In this document: positions 18,358 to 28,901 of the stretch, piece by piece
Numbering within the stretch: position 1 is the stretch's first letter
Layout: each line of letters starts with the position of its first letter
NCBI RefSeq assembly: GCF_900187425.1
Contig: NZ_FYDJ01000001.1
Span: 558,001-622,000, forward strand
Source of the DNA: Pseudomonas sp. Irchel s3h14
GTDB taxonomy: Bacteria > Pseudomonadota > Gammaproteobacteria > Pseudomonadales > Pseudomonadaceae
Direction of reading: 5' to 3'
Length of the DNA stretch: 64,000 nt
Translations under genes and position numbers: made by a program
Notes under the pieces: model-generated
What the model was told of the DNA's origin: nothing
The model's database searches: none
The model's input: only the letters and a program-made list of their open reading frames with translations

Positions 18358-18402
18358 GAGCAAAGCTTGAAGATCGTTCCCACGCAGAGCGTGGGAACGA
18401 TC
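18355..18402. repeat. REP fragment plus solo type B palindrome
   Basis: A truncated type A end (GTAGGAGCAAAGCTTG, 18355-18370) abuts a 31-bp perfect palindrome (18372-18402) with arms GATCGTTCCCACGC, the collapsed form of the longer type B repeat seen elsewhere in the window. Confidence 0.8.
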
Positions 18403-18425
18403 TTCTGAGGGCAGTGAACAGCTCC

Positions 18426-18465
18426 GAACCCTGCGTGTCGTACCTACATGACACGCCACAGGTTC
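18426..18465 (+). other. Inverted repeat abutting the ribosome site of the FNT gene
   Basis: Nested arms GAACC/GGTTC (18426-18430, 18461-18465) and GCGTGTC/GACACGC (18433-18439, 18450-18456). The right outer arm touches the AGGAG ribosome site at 18466-18470. It may be an operator or an RNA hairpin affecting translation. Confidence 0.5.
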
Positions 18466-18474
18466 AGGAGCTTT

Positions 18475-19362
18475 ATGGACGCGCAAAAAGACGGCAAGAC
18501 CCCGAACCTCTCGCCTGAAGAACAGCACGACGTCGAAAAGAGCCAGCCGCCACGGGCGGCGGTGCTGCACGAAATCATCCGCACGCAGGGCGATCAGGAA
18601 CTCGAGCGCAGTGTCGCCGCCTTGTGGTGGTCGGCGTTGGCAGCCGGCCTGACCATGGGCCTGTCGCTGATGGCCATGGGGCTGCTCAATTCCCGTCTGC
18701 CGGACGGCGAAGGCTTCAAGGTGATCGCCAGTTTCGGTTACTGCGCAGGCTTTCTCGCGGTGATCCTCGCCCGTCAGCAATTGTTCACCGAGAACACCCT
18801 GACGGCGGTGCTGCCGATCATGACCAAGCCCACGCTGAGTAATTTCGGTCGATTGCTACGCCTGTGGTCGGTGGTGCTGGTGGGCAACCTCTGCGGCACG
18901 TTGCTGGTGGCGTATGTGATGCTGAATCTGCCGATTTTCGACAGCAAGACCGACCTGGCCTTCCTCGATATCGGGCGCAAGATCATGGAGAACAGCGCCA
19001 GTCAGATGTTCGCCAAAGGCATTGTGTCAGGCTGGATGATCGCCACCATGGTCTGGATGATCCCGTCCATGGAGAGCGCGAAGATGTGGATCATCATCCT
19101 CATCACCTACCTCATGGCGCTGGGGGATTTCACCCACATCGTGGTCGGTTCGGCCGAGGTCTCGTATCTGGTGTTTGCCGGCGAGTTGCCCTGGAAGGAT
19201 TTCTGGCTGGTGTTCGCCGGGCCGACGCTGGTGGGGAACATCATCGGCGGCAGCTTCATCTTCGCGCTGATCAGCCATGCGCAGATTCGCAGCGAGAGCG
19301 GCCCGCCGAAGAAGTCTACGGATCAAGGCCTGGAGCCCGACCCGCAGAAGACCAAAAAGTAG
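18475..19362 (+). CDS. Formate/nitrite transporter family protein (YfdC-like)
   Basis: A 295-residue FNT-fold channel. The ATG at 18475 follows AGGAG by four bases; an ATG at 18448 lies inside the upstream inverted repeat and is less likely. A charged cytoplasmic N-terminus of about 45 residues precedes six hydrophobic segments. GDFTHIVVGSAEVSYLVFAG near the fifth helix matches the YfdC branch of the family, whose substrate is not established. It should not be assumed to carry formate or nitrite. Its stop is directly followed (no gap) by the convergent antiporter gene. Confidence 0.85.
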   Translation: MDAQKDGKTPNLSPEEQHDVEKSQPPRAAVLHEIIRTQGDQELERSVAALWWSALAAGLTMGLSLMAMGLLNSRLPDGEGFKVIASFGYCAGFLAVILARQQLFTENTLTAVLPIMTKPTLSNFGRLLRLWSVVLVGNLCGTLLVAYVMLNLPIFDSKTDLAFLDIGRKIMENSASQMFAKGIVSGWMIATMVWMIPSMESAKMWIIILITYLMALGDFTHIVVGSAEVSYLVFAGELPWKDFWLVFAGPTLVGNIIGGSFIFALISHAQIRSESGPPKKSTDQGLEPDPQKTKK

Positions 19363-20628
19363 TCAGTGATGCTCGGCCTGTGCCGCTGGCGCAGGCTCAT
19401 CCTTGGTCACGTGCTTGACCAGTTTGCCAATGCTCAAACCCTGCAACAGGATCGACGACAGCACCACGATGTAGGTGATGCTCAGCAGCAAGTCACGCTC
19501 CGGACCCAGCGGCAAGGCCAGGGCCAGTGCTACCGAAACACCGCCGCGCAAACCACCCCAGGTCAGAATCCGGATCGTCCCGCGCGGGACCGTACGCCAA
19601 CGCCGAAGCAGCACGATGGCTGGCGCCACGGTCAGCAGGCGCGAGAGCAGAATCGCCAGCGCCAGCAAACTCGCCGCCAGCACATGCAACCAGTTGAACG
19701 GCAGCAGCAACAACTCCATGCCGATCAGAGCGAATAGCAGCGCATTGAGCATGTCATCGAGCAATTCCCAGAAACCGTCCAGGTACTTGCGAGTCATGTC
19801 GTTCATCGCCAGATTGCGGCCCAGGTTGCCGATGATCAGGCCCGCGACCACCATCGCGATCGGAGCGGAGACGTGCAATTCCGACGCCATGGCCGAGCCT
19901 CCGATGACCAGCGCCAGGGTCAGCATCACCTCGATCTGATGCTGCTCAATGCTCTTGATCATCAGGTACACCAAATAGCCGATCAGCCCACCAAACAGCA
20001 CACCGCCAATCGCCTCGTGGGCGAACAGCATGGCCGTGGCGCCGACGGTCGGTGTTTCGCCGAGTTGCGCGATGCCCAGCAACACGGTGAACACCACCAC
20101 AGCGGTGCCATCGTTGAACAGCGACTCGCCGACGATGGTGGTTTTCAGAGGCTTGGAGGCGTTGGCGGTCCGCAACACACCGAGCACCGCGATCGGGTCG
20201 GTGGGGGAAATCAGCGCGCCGAACAGCAGGCAATAAAGGAAGCTCACGTGCCAGCCGAGCAGGGCAAAAATGTAATAGGCGAGGCTGCCGATCACGGCGG
20301 TGGCGATCAACACGCCGAAGGTCGCCAACAAACCGATGGGCCAGCGATGGCTGCGCAGGTCATTCAGGTTGACGTGCAGGGCGCCGGCAAACAGCAGGAA
20401 GGACAGCATCCAGTTCATCAGCAGGTCGCCGAAGTCGATCTGGCCGATCAGCTGTTGCACACGTTCTTCGAGACCGGGGTAGCCGATGAAACTCAAGCCT
20501 TGCAGCAGCAGGGAAAACATCAGCGCGGTGACCATGACGCCGATGGTCGGGGGCAGGCCGATGAAGCGGAAGTTCACGTAGGTGAGGAGCGTGGTGAGGC
20601 AGATAAACGCAGCGACAAGTTCAAGCAT
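19363..20628 (-). CDS. CPA1-family cation/proton antiporter (NhaP-like)
   Basis: A 421-residue membrane protein with about 12 helices. The start at 20628 (MLELVAAFICLTTLLTYVNF) is chosen because AAAGGACC precedes it and it begins the first helix. The family motif with the ion-binding aspartate is GALISPTDPIAVLGVLRTA, and GESLFNDGTAVVVFTVLLG is the second conserved block. It exports Na+ or K+ in exchange for protons; P. aeruginosa NhaP has a similar length and start as I recall. It is convergent with the FNT gene and follows the MFS gene by 68 bp. Confidence 0.9.
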   Translation of the reverse strand: MLELVAAFICLTTLLTYVNFRFIGLPPTIGVMVTALMFSLLLQGLSFIGYPGLEERVQQLIGQIDFGDLLMNWMLSFLLFAGALHVNLNDLRSHRWPIGLLATFGVLIATAVIGSLAYYIFALLGWHVSFLYCLLFGALISPTDPIAVLGVLRTANASKPLKTTIVGESLFNDGTAVVVFTVLLGIAQLGETPTVGATAMLFAHEAIGGVLFGGLIGYLVYLMIKSIEQHQIEVMLTLALVIGGSAMASELHVSAPIAMVVAGLIIGNLGRNLAMNDMTRKYLDGFWELLDDMLNALLFALIGMELLLLPFNWLHVLAASLLALAILLSRLLTVAPAIVLLRRWRTVPRGTIRILTWGGLRGGVSVALALALPLGPERDLLLSITYIVVLSSILLQGLSIGKLVKHVTKDEPAPAAQAEHH

Positions 20629-20696
20629 CCGGGGTCCTTTGGATGGGAAGGTAGTAAGAATGCGCGGCGTTGACCGCGCAAGGGAATCAGGGTTAT

Positions 20697-21866
20697 TCAG
20701 CCGGACACATTGACCGCAGCAGCATCGCGGCGTTGCAGATAGATGTAGAAAAGGGCCGTCAGCACCGTCAAGCCACTGACCAGCGCGCCGGTCCACGGTA
20801 AATCCGCCAGATCCGCACCACTGGCGACGACCAGTCCACCAATCCACGCACCTGCCGCGTTGCCGAGGTTGAACGCGCTCTGGTTCAACGTTGAACCCAG
20901 ATTCGGCGCTTCATGGGCCTGATCGATGATCAGTAATTGCAAAATCGGACACAGGGCAAACGCGAAGATGCCCCACAACACCAGCGTAATTGCTGCCGGG
21001 ATCACCGAGTGACTGGTCTGTGTGAACGCGGCCAGCACGACCAGCACGGCCAACGCCATGCCCACCAGCGACGGCAGCAATCGACTGTCAGCCAGGCGAC
21101 CGCCGAGCATGCTGCCCGCGGTCAATCCGACCCCGAATAGCAGCAGCATGATGGTCACGCCATGCGGGCTGACGCCGGTGATGTCTTGCAGGATGGGGGC
21201 AATGTAAGTGAACACGCTGAACAGGCTGGTCGACGCCAGCACACTCATGCCCAGCGCCAACAACACGTTGACCTTGCCCAGCACTTTGAACTCGCTGGCG
21301 AGGTTGGCCTTGTCCATCGCGATGTCCTTCGGCAGCCAGACCCACTGCGCAATCGCAGCAATCACGCCGATTACCGACACCGCCCAGAACGTCGAGCGCC
21401 AGCCGGCGTATTGCCCGAGCGCGGTGCCCAAAGGCACGCCTAGCACGTTGGCCAGGGTCAGGCCAGTGAACATCATCGCAATCGCTTGGGCGCGTTTGTT
21501 GGGTGCCACCAGTCCAGCGGCAACCACCGAACCGATGCCGAAGAACGCGCCGTGGCAGAGCGCGGTGACCACTCGCGCGGCCATCAGCGTGGTGTAGTTC
21601 GGCGCCAATGCGCAAAGAATGTTGCCGAGGATGAACATCAGGGTCATGCCCAGCAGCGTGGCTTTGCGCGGCATGTTGGCGGTGCCGACCGCAAGGATCG
21701 GCGCACCGAACACCACGCCCAGGGCGTAGCCGGTGATCAGCAGGCCCGCGTGGGGGATGCTCACGGCGAGGTCGCGGGCGACATCGGGCAGCAAGCCCAT
21801 GATGACGAATTCAGTGGTGCCGATGCCGAACGCGGCAACAGCGAGGGCAAGCAAGGCGAGTGGCAT
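20697..21866 (-). CDS. MFS exporter, AraJ/YdhP type (DHA1)
   Basis: A 389-residue twelve-helix major facilitator. The ATG at 21866 is preferred over an in-frame TTG two codons upstream. It begins MPLALLALAVAAFGIGTTEF, a hallmark of the AraJ/YdhP/SotB drug and sugar efflux group. NMPRKATLLGMTL is the loop 2-3 motif. The substrate is unknown. It may be co-transcribed with the antiporter downstream. Confidence 0.88.
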   Translation of the reverse strand: MPLALLALAVAAFGIGTTEFVIMGLLPDVARDLAVSIPHAGLLITGYALGVVFGAPILAVGTANMPRKATLLGMTLMFILGNILCALAPNYTTLMAARVVTALCHGAFFGIGSVVAAGLVAPNKRAQAIAMMFTGLTLANVLGVPLGTALGQYAGWRSTFWAVSVIGVIAAIAQWVWLPKDIAMDKANLASEFKVLGKVNVLLALGMSVLASTSLFSVFTYIAPILQDITGVSPHGVTIMLLLFGVGLTAGSMLGGRLADSRLLPSLVGMALAVLVVLAAFTQTSHSVIPAAITLVLWGIFAFALCPILQLLIIDQAHEAPNLGSTLNQSAFNLGNAAGAWIGGLVVASGADLADLPWTGALVSGLTVLTALFYIYLQRRDAAAVNVSG

Positions 21867-22053
21867 GCGCAAGGTCTCTGTCGGTAGTCTTGACGCTCTG
21901 ATCAGGCATGCGCATGCCGACGCCCGTTCTCGACGAGAGCGGGCGGTGGCAAAAATTTATTGGAATTAGTCTGTGCGCAACTGAGTGCGGCGTGGTCGCT
22001 TGCAGTATAAACAGCTGCTGACATATGGCGAATCAATTATCTCCCCCGCTTCA

Positions 22054-22121
22054 TGTAGGAGCACGGCTTGCCGGCGATGGCGTTCTTGAGATCGCCATCG
22101 CCGGCAAGCCGTGCTCCTACA
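22054..22121. repeat. REPIN (type A variant)
   Basis: TGTAGGAGCACGGCTTGCCG and its inverted copy separated by about 20 bp. The arm is a GCACGGCTTGCCGGCGATGG variant, different from the other type A elements here. Confidence 0.9.
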
Positions 22122-22152
22122 GGGGAGGGGCGGTCAACAAAAGGAGTGTGCC

Positions 22153-22986
22153 GTGCTTGCAACAGCACTGGTGTTAGTAGCGGCGCTGTTGCACGCGGCG
22201 TGGAATACCCTGATCAAATTCAGTGCGGAACGGCTGCTGGTGGTGGCCTGCATGGACAGCGTTGCAATGCTGTTTGTCGCGCTGATGCTGCCGTTCGTGG
22301 CACTGCCACCCCTGGACATCTGGCCGTGGATTCTGGCGTCGGCGGCGTTCGAGTTGCTCTATCGCTATTTGCTGATCCAGGCCTATCGGGTTGGTGATCT
22401 CGGACTGGTCTATCCGCTGATGCGTGGCTTGTCGCCGCTGGTGGTGCTGGCACTGACGCTGATCTTTGCCGGGGAGGTGCTGACGAACCAGCAGATCTTC
22501 GGGATTCTACTCATCCCGTTCGGCATGCTGTGCCTGCTCTGGCAGGGCGGCGGTGGTGCGCGATTGCCGTGGTCGATGCTGCCGGTAGTGGCGTTGATCG
22601 GCCTGTGTATCGGCTGCTACACCTTCATCGATGGCCAGGCGTTGCGGCGCTGGTCGCATCCGCTGGATTACCTGGTGTGGGTCACGTTGCTCAGCGCCTG
22701 GCCGTTCCCGTTACTGGCGCTGGTGCGTAAGCGACCGGCCTTCATGTTGTTCTGGCGTGAACAATGGCGACTGGGGTTGGCGGTCGGGTTTTGCGTGTTG
22801 TTCAGCTACGCTCTGGTGCTGTGGGCCATGCAGCTGGGCTCGATTGCCGAAGCGGCGGCATTGCGCGAGATCAGCGTGATTCTGGTGGTGCTGTTCGGCA
22901 TGCGTTACCTGAAAGAACCTTTCGGCAGGCCACGGCTCTTAGCCTGTGGGCTGGTGCTGATCGGCATACTGGTGATGAAGTTTTGA
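22153..22986 (+). CDS. EamA/DMT-family transporter
   Basis: A 277-residue protein with ten hydrophobic helices in two EamA repeats. The start is taken as the GTG at 22153 because AAGGAG lies six bases upstream; a longer frame would begin inside the REP element. The N-terminus ALVLVAALLHAAWNTLIKFS and the repeat end YPLMRGLSPLVVLALTLIFAGE are typical of the drug/metabolite transporter family. The substrate is unknown. It is followed after 40 bp by a MAPEG gene on the same strand. Confidence 0.88.
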   Translation: MLATALVLVAALLHAAWNTLIKFSAERLLVVACMDSVAMLFVALMLPFVALPPLDIWPWILASAAFELLYRYLLIQAYRVGDLGLVYPLMRGLSPLVVLALTLIFAGEVLTNQQIFGILLIPFGMLCLLWQGGGGARLPWSMLPVVALIGLCIGCYTFIDGQALRRWSHPLDYLVWVTLLSAWPFPLLALVRKRPAFMLFWREQWRLGLAVGFCVLFSYALVLWAMQLGSIAEAAALREISVILVVLFGMRYLKEPFGRPRLLACGLVLIGILVMKF

Positions 22987-23026
22987 CTGGAGCTCGACTC
23001 TTGAGACTTGAAGAAGGGATTGCGTT

Positions 23027-23410
23027 ATGACGGTTGCTCTGTGGTGCATTTTGATCGCGATTGTCCTGCCCTATATTTGCACGGGCATCGCCAGGGTCAG
23101 TGGCGGGTTCAGGCCGAAAGACAATCATGATCCCCGTGACTTTCTTGAATCTCTGAATGGTTTTGGCCGACGCGCGTATGCGGCGCATCTGAACGGTCTC
23201 GAAATGATACCCGCGTTCGCGGCGGCGGTGATCGTTGCGCACCTGGCCGGCAATGCCGAACTGGTGACGATCAATGTGCTGGCGGTGTTGTTCATCACCA
23301 GTCGGCTGCTGTACATCATTTGCTACTTGGCGGACTGGGCGATTTTGCGGTCGCTGGTGTGGTTGGTGGGGATGGGGTTGATCGTCAGTTTCTTTGTGGT
23401 TTCTGTTTAA
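23027..23410 (+). CDS. MAPEG-family membrane protein
   Basis: A 127-residue protein with four hydrophobic helices. NDHDPRDFLE-like and GFGRRAYAAHLNGLEMIPAF segments match the MAPEG family (membrane-associated eicosanoid and glutathione metabolism proteins), found in bacteria with unknown roles. The conserved Arg/Asn/Glu of the second block is present. It probably shares a transcript with the EamA gene and is followed by a strong bidirectional terminator. Confidence 0.88.
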   Translation: MTVALWCILIAIVLPYICTGIARVSGGFRPKDNHDPRDFLESLNGFGRRAYAAHLNGLEMIPAFAAAVIVAHLAGNAELVTINVLAVLFITSRLLYIICYLADWAILRSLVWLVGMGLIVSFFVVSV

Positions 23411-23420
23411 GAGCAAGCTC

Positions 23421-23451
23421 AAAAGATCGCTGGCTAAGCCAGCGATCTTTT
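23421..23451. terminator. Bidirectional terminator between MAPEG gene and mltA
   Basis: Long stem AAAAGATCGCTGGC with GCCAGCGATCTTTT and a short loop; A and T tracts close both ends, serving both convergent genes. Confidence 0.85.
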
Positions 23452-23455
23452 GACT

Positions 23456-24628
23456 TTAAAGCTTGTCGGTCACTTGCGGCACTTGAGGCAGGGCTGCGCC
23501 TTTAGGCCAGAGCATCCAGATTTGCCCCTGCTGTTTCATGTCGCCGGCCAATTGCCCGGCCGCCTCACCTGTGCCCCAGAACAGGTCCGCACGGACTTCG
23601 CCGGCAATTGCGCCGCCGGTGTCCTGAGCGGCAACCGGGCGTACCAGTGCGGTACCGTCCGGTTTAGTGGTCGATAACCACAACAGACTGCCCAGCGGAA
23701 TCACTTTGCGATCCACCGCCGCGCTATAGCCTGCGGTCAGCGGTACGTTCAACGAGCCGCGAGGTCCTTCGTTGCTGTCCGGATTGCGGGTGAAGAATAC
23801 ATAGCTGGGGTTGCTGCCCAGCAGTTCCGGAATGCGCATCGGATTGGCCTTGGCCCAATTGCTGATGGCGCCCATGGTCACTTCTTCTTTTTTCAGCTCG
23901 CCCTGGTCCACCAGCCAGCGGCCGATCGGTCGATACGGGTGACCGTTCTGGTCGGCATACGCAATGCGCAACTGGCGGCCATCATCGAGCTGGATACGAC
24001 CCGAGCCCTGGATTTGCAGGAATTGCAGGTTCATCGGATCGGTCAGCCAGGCGACAACCGGTGCCTTGACCCCTTTGGTTTCAATCGTGGCCGCATCGTC
24101 GTAAGGCTTGAGCACGCGACCTTCGAGTCGTCCGCGCAGGCGTTTGCCTTTGAGTTCCGGATAAATGCTGTCCAGAGAGACGATGATCATGTCCTCGGGC
24201 ACACCGTACACCGGGATGTTCGCCACTTCAGTCTGGGTCAGGCTGCCGGGGTAGACCGGCTCGTAATAGCCGGTGATCAAGCCGTTGGGATTGTCATTGG
24301 CGGCGCGCAGGCCGTAGACGTCGAGGTTCTGCTTGAGGAAGCCGCGAATGTCGCTGGCGGTTTGTGGCACGTTGGCGGCAGCCGCACACGTCGAGCCCCA
24401 GACCGGGTCGGCCTTAAGTCGGGTGCAGGCGCTGCGCCACGAACCGAAGCCGGCGACCAGGTCGTTGTCGGACACCGTCGGAAGTGCTTCCCACGTGGCG
24501 CTGGAGTAGGTCGCCAGGGCGTGGGTTTTCGGTTTGTTGTTGTCGCCACCGGTGCAGCCCGCAAGCACGGCCACCATCGGAAGGGTCCAGGCGAGGTTGT
24601 GACGCCATGCCTTGAAACGGCTGTTCAT
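23456..24628 (-). CDS. mltA: Membrane-bound lytic murein transglycosylase A
   Basis: A 390-residue lipoprotein. The start at 24628 (MNSRFKAWRHNLAWTLPMVA) gives a proper signal with lipobox LAGC, and AAGGA lies upstream; the longer open frame has no support. The MltA domain shows GLITGYYEPVYPGS, LQIQGSGRIQLDDG with the family QGSG motif, and a C-terminal 3D domain VAAQDTGGAIAGEVRADLFWG containing the catalytic aspartate. It cleaves peptidoglycan glycan strands in the periplasm, anchored in the outer membrane. Confidence 0.95.
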   Translation of the reverse strand: MNSRFKAWRHNLAWTLPMVAVLAGCTGGDNNKPKTHALATYSSATWEALPTVSDNDLVAGFGSWRSACTRLKADPVWGSTCAAAANVPQTASDIRGFLKQNLDVYGLRAANDNPNGLITGYYEPVYPGSLTQTEVANIPVYGVPEDMIIVSLDSIYPELKGKRLRGRLEGRVLKPYDDAATIETKGVKAPVVAWLTDPMNLQFLQIQGSGRIQLDDGRQLRIAYADQNGHPYRPIGRWLVDQGELKKEEVTMGAISNWAKANPMRIPELLGSNPSYVFFTRNPDSNEGPRGSLNVPLTAGYSAAVDRKVIPLGSLLWLSTTKPDGTALVRPVAAQDTGGAIAGEVRADLFWGTGEAAGQLAGDMKQQGQIWMLWPKGAALPQVPQVTDKL

Positions 24629-24756
24629 GGAGTAATTCCTTTGTCGGTTGCCTGAGTGCTCCATGCGCTCAAGCAACCCGTATTGATAATAGGGCTATTG
24701 GTCTTTGCCGATGACGCGAGGATACTGGCCGCCGTTTCCCGTGACCTGAAGCCACC

Positions 24757-25206
24757 ATGACTCTTAAAAGACTTTCTGTTGTATTGCTGGCCTGCCTGAC
24801 GTTGTCTGCCTGCGGTGGCGTCGATCCCAACTCGCCGCTGGGCCAGCGCAAGGCGATCTTCAAGCAAATGCTCAAGACCGGCGAAGACCTGGGCGGCATG
24901 TTGCGTGGCCGCATCCCGTTTGACGGTCCGAAATTCGCTGACGGTGCCGTGAAGCTCGATGCGTTGTCCCGTGAGCCCTGGAAACATTTTCCGCAGGTGC
25001 GCGAAGAAGATCACACCAGCGCCAAGAGCGATGTCTGGCAGAAGCAGGAACACTTTCAGGACATGGCTCGCACCCTTGAAGCCGCCACCGGTGAGTTGGT
25101 GATTGCCAGCAAGGTCCAGCCTTACAAGGTCAGTAACCTTGGGCCAGCGGTGCAGAAGGTCGAAGATGCCTGCAGTGCCTGCCATAAAGAGTTCCGGGAT
25201 CACTGA
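24757..25206 (+). CDS. Class II cytochrome c, predicted lipoprotein
   Basis: A 149-residue protein of the cytochrome c'/c-556 family. The haem motif CSACH sits eight residues from the end (residues about 140-144), as usual for the class, after a four-helix bundle. The N-terminus ends in the lipobox LSAC at residues 16-19, so it may be lipid-anchored rather than soluble. It is divergent from mltA, 128 bp apart. The electron partner is unknown. Confidence 0.85.
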   Translation: MTLKRLSVVLLACLTLSACGGVDPNSPLGQRKAIFKQMLKTGEDLGGMLRGRIPFDGPKFADGAVKLDALSREPWKHFPQVREEDHTSAKSDVWQKQEHFQDMARTLEAATGELVIASKVQPYKVSNLGPAVQKVEDACSACHKEFRDH

Positions 25207-25220
25207 TTCCTGAGCTGATC

Positions 25221-25322
25221 GATCGTTCCCACGCTCTGCGTGGGAATGCCTCTAGGGACGCTCCGCGTCCAGTGACGCGGAGCGTCACGGGCTGCATTCC
25301 CACGCAGAGCGTGGGAACGATC
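25221..25322. repeat. Type B inverted repeat element (full length)
   Basis: About 102 bp. Outer arms GATCGTTCCCACGCTCTGCG and their inverse enclose an inner inverted pair GACGCTCCGCGTC/GACGCGGAGCGTC. The same element recurs at 36619 and 40736. Confidence 0.9.
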
Positions 25323-25353
25323 ACCACCAGAGCTCCGTCGCTCAGCCGGGGAC

Positions 25354-25749
25354 TTACTTATCCAGCTCATCGAGTGCGTTCTGCAGTTCCTTGCGGGACT
25401 CGGCGAGTTTGTCTTTGCGCTTGTTGATCTTCTCGGCGTCGCCTTTCTTCATGGCCTTGTCCAGATCAGCCTGACGCTTGCTGACGTCGTGCTTGGCATC
25501 GAGCACCTTGTTCTCCCGTTCTTTCTTCAGGGAAGCATCGGTGCAATGAGCAGTGACTTCGCTCAGGGCCGTTTCAAGGCCTGCCTGCTGATCGGCGTTA
25601 CCGTGAGACTTGGCCAGTTCAATCTGATTGATGATGCCTTGCTTCTTTGCGGCGCAGCCGGTCAGGCCCGGAGCTTCTTCGGCGGCCATCAGTGGAGCGG
25701 CCAGCACGCTGCAAAGGGTCAACAGGGCGAGCGGTGAAAGAAGTTTCAT
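25354..25749 (-). CDS. DUF1090 periplasmic protein
   Basis: A 131-residue protein. The start at 25749 (MKLLSPLALLTLCSVLAAPL) is preceded by GGAG and forms a signal peptide cleaved after MAA. The mature part begins with a Cys-containing segment GLTGCAAKKQGIINQIELA, a second Cys in VTAHCTD, and continues as a long charged helix rich in Lys/Asp/Glu. This is the layout of the DUF1090 family (E. coli YqjC). No function is established. It lies 99 bp from ligB on the same strand. Confidence 0.85.
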   Translation of the reverse strand: MKLLSPLALLTLCSVLAAPLMAAEEAPGLTGCAAKKQGIINQIELAKSHGNADQQAGLETALSEVTAHCTDASLKKERENKVLDAKHDVSKRQADLDKAMKKGDAEKINKRKDKLAESRKELQNALDELDK

Positions 25750-25848
25750 AAAAGCTCCATGTGAAAAAGCGATCGGGTCGATGTGACGATGGGGTGTTTG
25801 AGCCCAGCGGCACCATTGGGTTCCCGGGTTGGCGGGCATCGCCGACCG

Positions 25849-27537
<1,689 letters not shown>

Positions 27538-27639
27538 TCAGGGAGAATACTTTCAAGGTTAGTCAGCATTCGGGTGTCGGTAGCGAGGATGTTTTTCGGT
27601 GTGTTTCGAGAGGCTGCGATCTTTCGATTTTCGCGCAAT

Positions 27640-27675
27640 AAAAAGCCCCGCACGGCGAACCGTGCGGGGCTTTTG
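27640..27675 (-). terminator. Rho-independent terminator of metK
   Basis: Twelve-base stem AGCCCCGCACGG/CCGTGCGGGGCT (27644-27655, 27660-27671) with a tetraloop and TTTTTATT following on the minus strand. Confidence 0.9.
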
Positions 27676-27692
27676 GTACCGCCGGGGAAGTC

Positions 27693-28883
27693 TTACAGGC
27701 CGGCAGCAGCGCGCAAGGAATCGGCGCGGTCGGTCTTTTCCCAGGTGAAAGTGGTGAAGGTGTCTTCGCCCACAGTCTTGGTGGCCGGGGTGCGACCGAA
27801 GTGGCCGTACGCAGCGGTTTCCTGGTACATCGGGTGCAGCAGGTCGAGCATGGTGGTGATTGCGTATGGACGCAGGTCGAATACTTCGCGAACCAGTTTG
27901 ACGATTTTGTCGTCGCTGATTTTTCCGGTGCCGAAGGTATTCAGCGAAATCGACGTAGGCTGAGCAACACCGATCGCGTAGGAAACCTGAATCTCGCAAC
28001 GCTCGGCCAGGCCGGCCGCCACGATGTTCTTGGCTACGTAACGACCGGCGTAGGCGGCCGAACGGTCAACCTTCGATGGATCTTTACCGGAGAACGCGCC
28101 GCCGCCGTGACGGGCCATGCCGCCGTAGCTGTCGACGATGATCTTGCGACCGGTCAGGCCGCAGTCGCCTACCGGGCCACCGATGATGAACTGGCCAGTC
28201 GGGTTGATGTGGAACTGGGTGTCTTTGCTCAGCAGTTCGGCAGGCAGTACGTGCTTGACGATCAGCTCCATCACGCCTTCGCGCAAGTCTTTGTAGGACA
28301 CGTCAGGGTTGTGCTGGGTCGACAGTACAACGGCGTCGATACCGACAACCTTGCCGCCTTCGTAACGGCAAGTCACTTGCGACTTGGCGTCCGGGCGCAG
28401 CCAAGGCAGCAGGCCGGATTTACGGGCTTCGGCCTGACGCTGAACCAGCTGGTGCGAGAAGGTGATCGGTGCTGGCATCAGCACGTCGGTTTCGTTGCTG
28501 GCGTAGCCGAACATCAGGCCCTGGTCGCCGGCGCCTTGATCTTCAGGCTTGGCACGGTCGACACCCTGGTTGATGTCAGGGGACTGCTTGCCGATGATGT
28601 TCATCACGCCGCAAGTGGCGCCGTCGAAGCCGACATCGGAGCTGTTGTAGCCGATGTCGAGAATGACGTTACGCACGATCTCTTCCAGGTCGACCCAAGC
28701 CGACGTGGTGACTTCACCTGCGATAATTGCAACGCCGGTTTTTACCAGGGTCTCGACCGCTACACGGGCGAATTTATCTTCAGCAATGATGGCGTCCAGC
28801 ACCGCATCGGAAATCTGGTCGGCGATTTTGTCCGGATGTCCTTCGGACACGGACTCGGAGGTGAAGAGGGAGTATTCGCTCAT
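27693..28883 (-). CDS. metK: S-adenosylmethionine synthase
   Basis: A 396-residue enzyme that makes SAM from methionine and ATP. All three domains are present: [20 protein letters not shown] at the N-terminus (catalytic His/Asp), [15 protein letters not shown] with the GAGDQG ATP loop, and [19 protein letters not shown] near residue 260. The length is normal. It begins 18 bp after the ArsR-methyltransferase gene and so very likely shares its promoter and operator. The reaction product feeds methyltransferases, whose by-product SAH is handled by ahcY in the same window. Confidence 0.97.
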   Translation of the reverse strand: MSEYSLFTSESVSEGHPDKIADQISDAVLDAIIAEDKFARVAVETLVKTGVAIIAGEVTTSAWVDLEEIVRNVILDIGYNSSDVGFDGATCGVMNIIGKQSPDINQGVDRAKPEDQGAGDQGLMFGYASNETDVLMPAPITFSHQLVQRQAEARKSGLLPWLRPDAKSQVTCRYEGGKVVGIDAVVLSTQHNPDVSYKDLREGVMELIVKHVLPAELLSKDTQFHINPTGQFIIGGPVGDCGLTGRKIIVDSYGGMARHGGGAFSGKDPSKVDRSAAYAGRYVAKNIVAAGLAERCEIQVSYAIGVAQPTSISLNTFGTGKISDDKIVKLVREVFDLRPYAITTMLDLLHPMYQETAAYGHFGRTPATKTVGEDTFTTFTWEKTDRADSLRAAAGL

Positions 28884-28901
28884 CTCGATTTTTTCCTGAA
28901 T

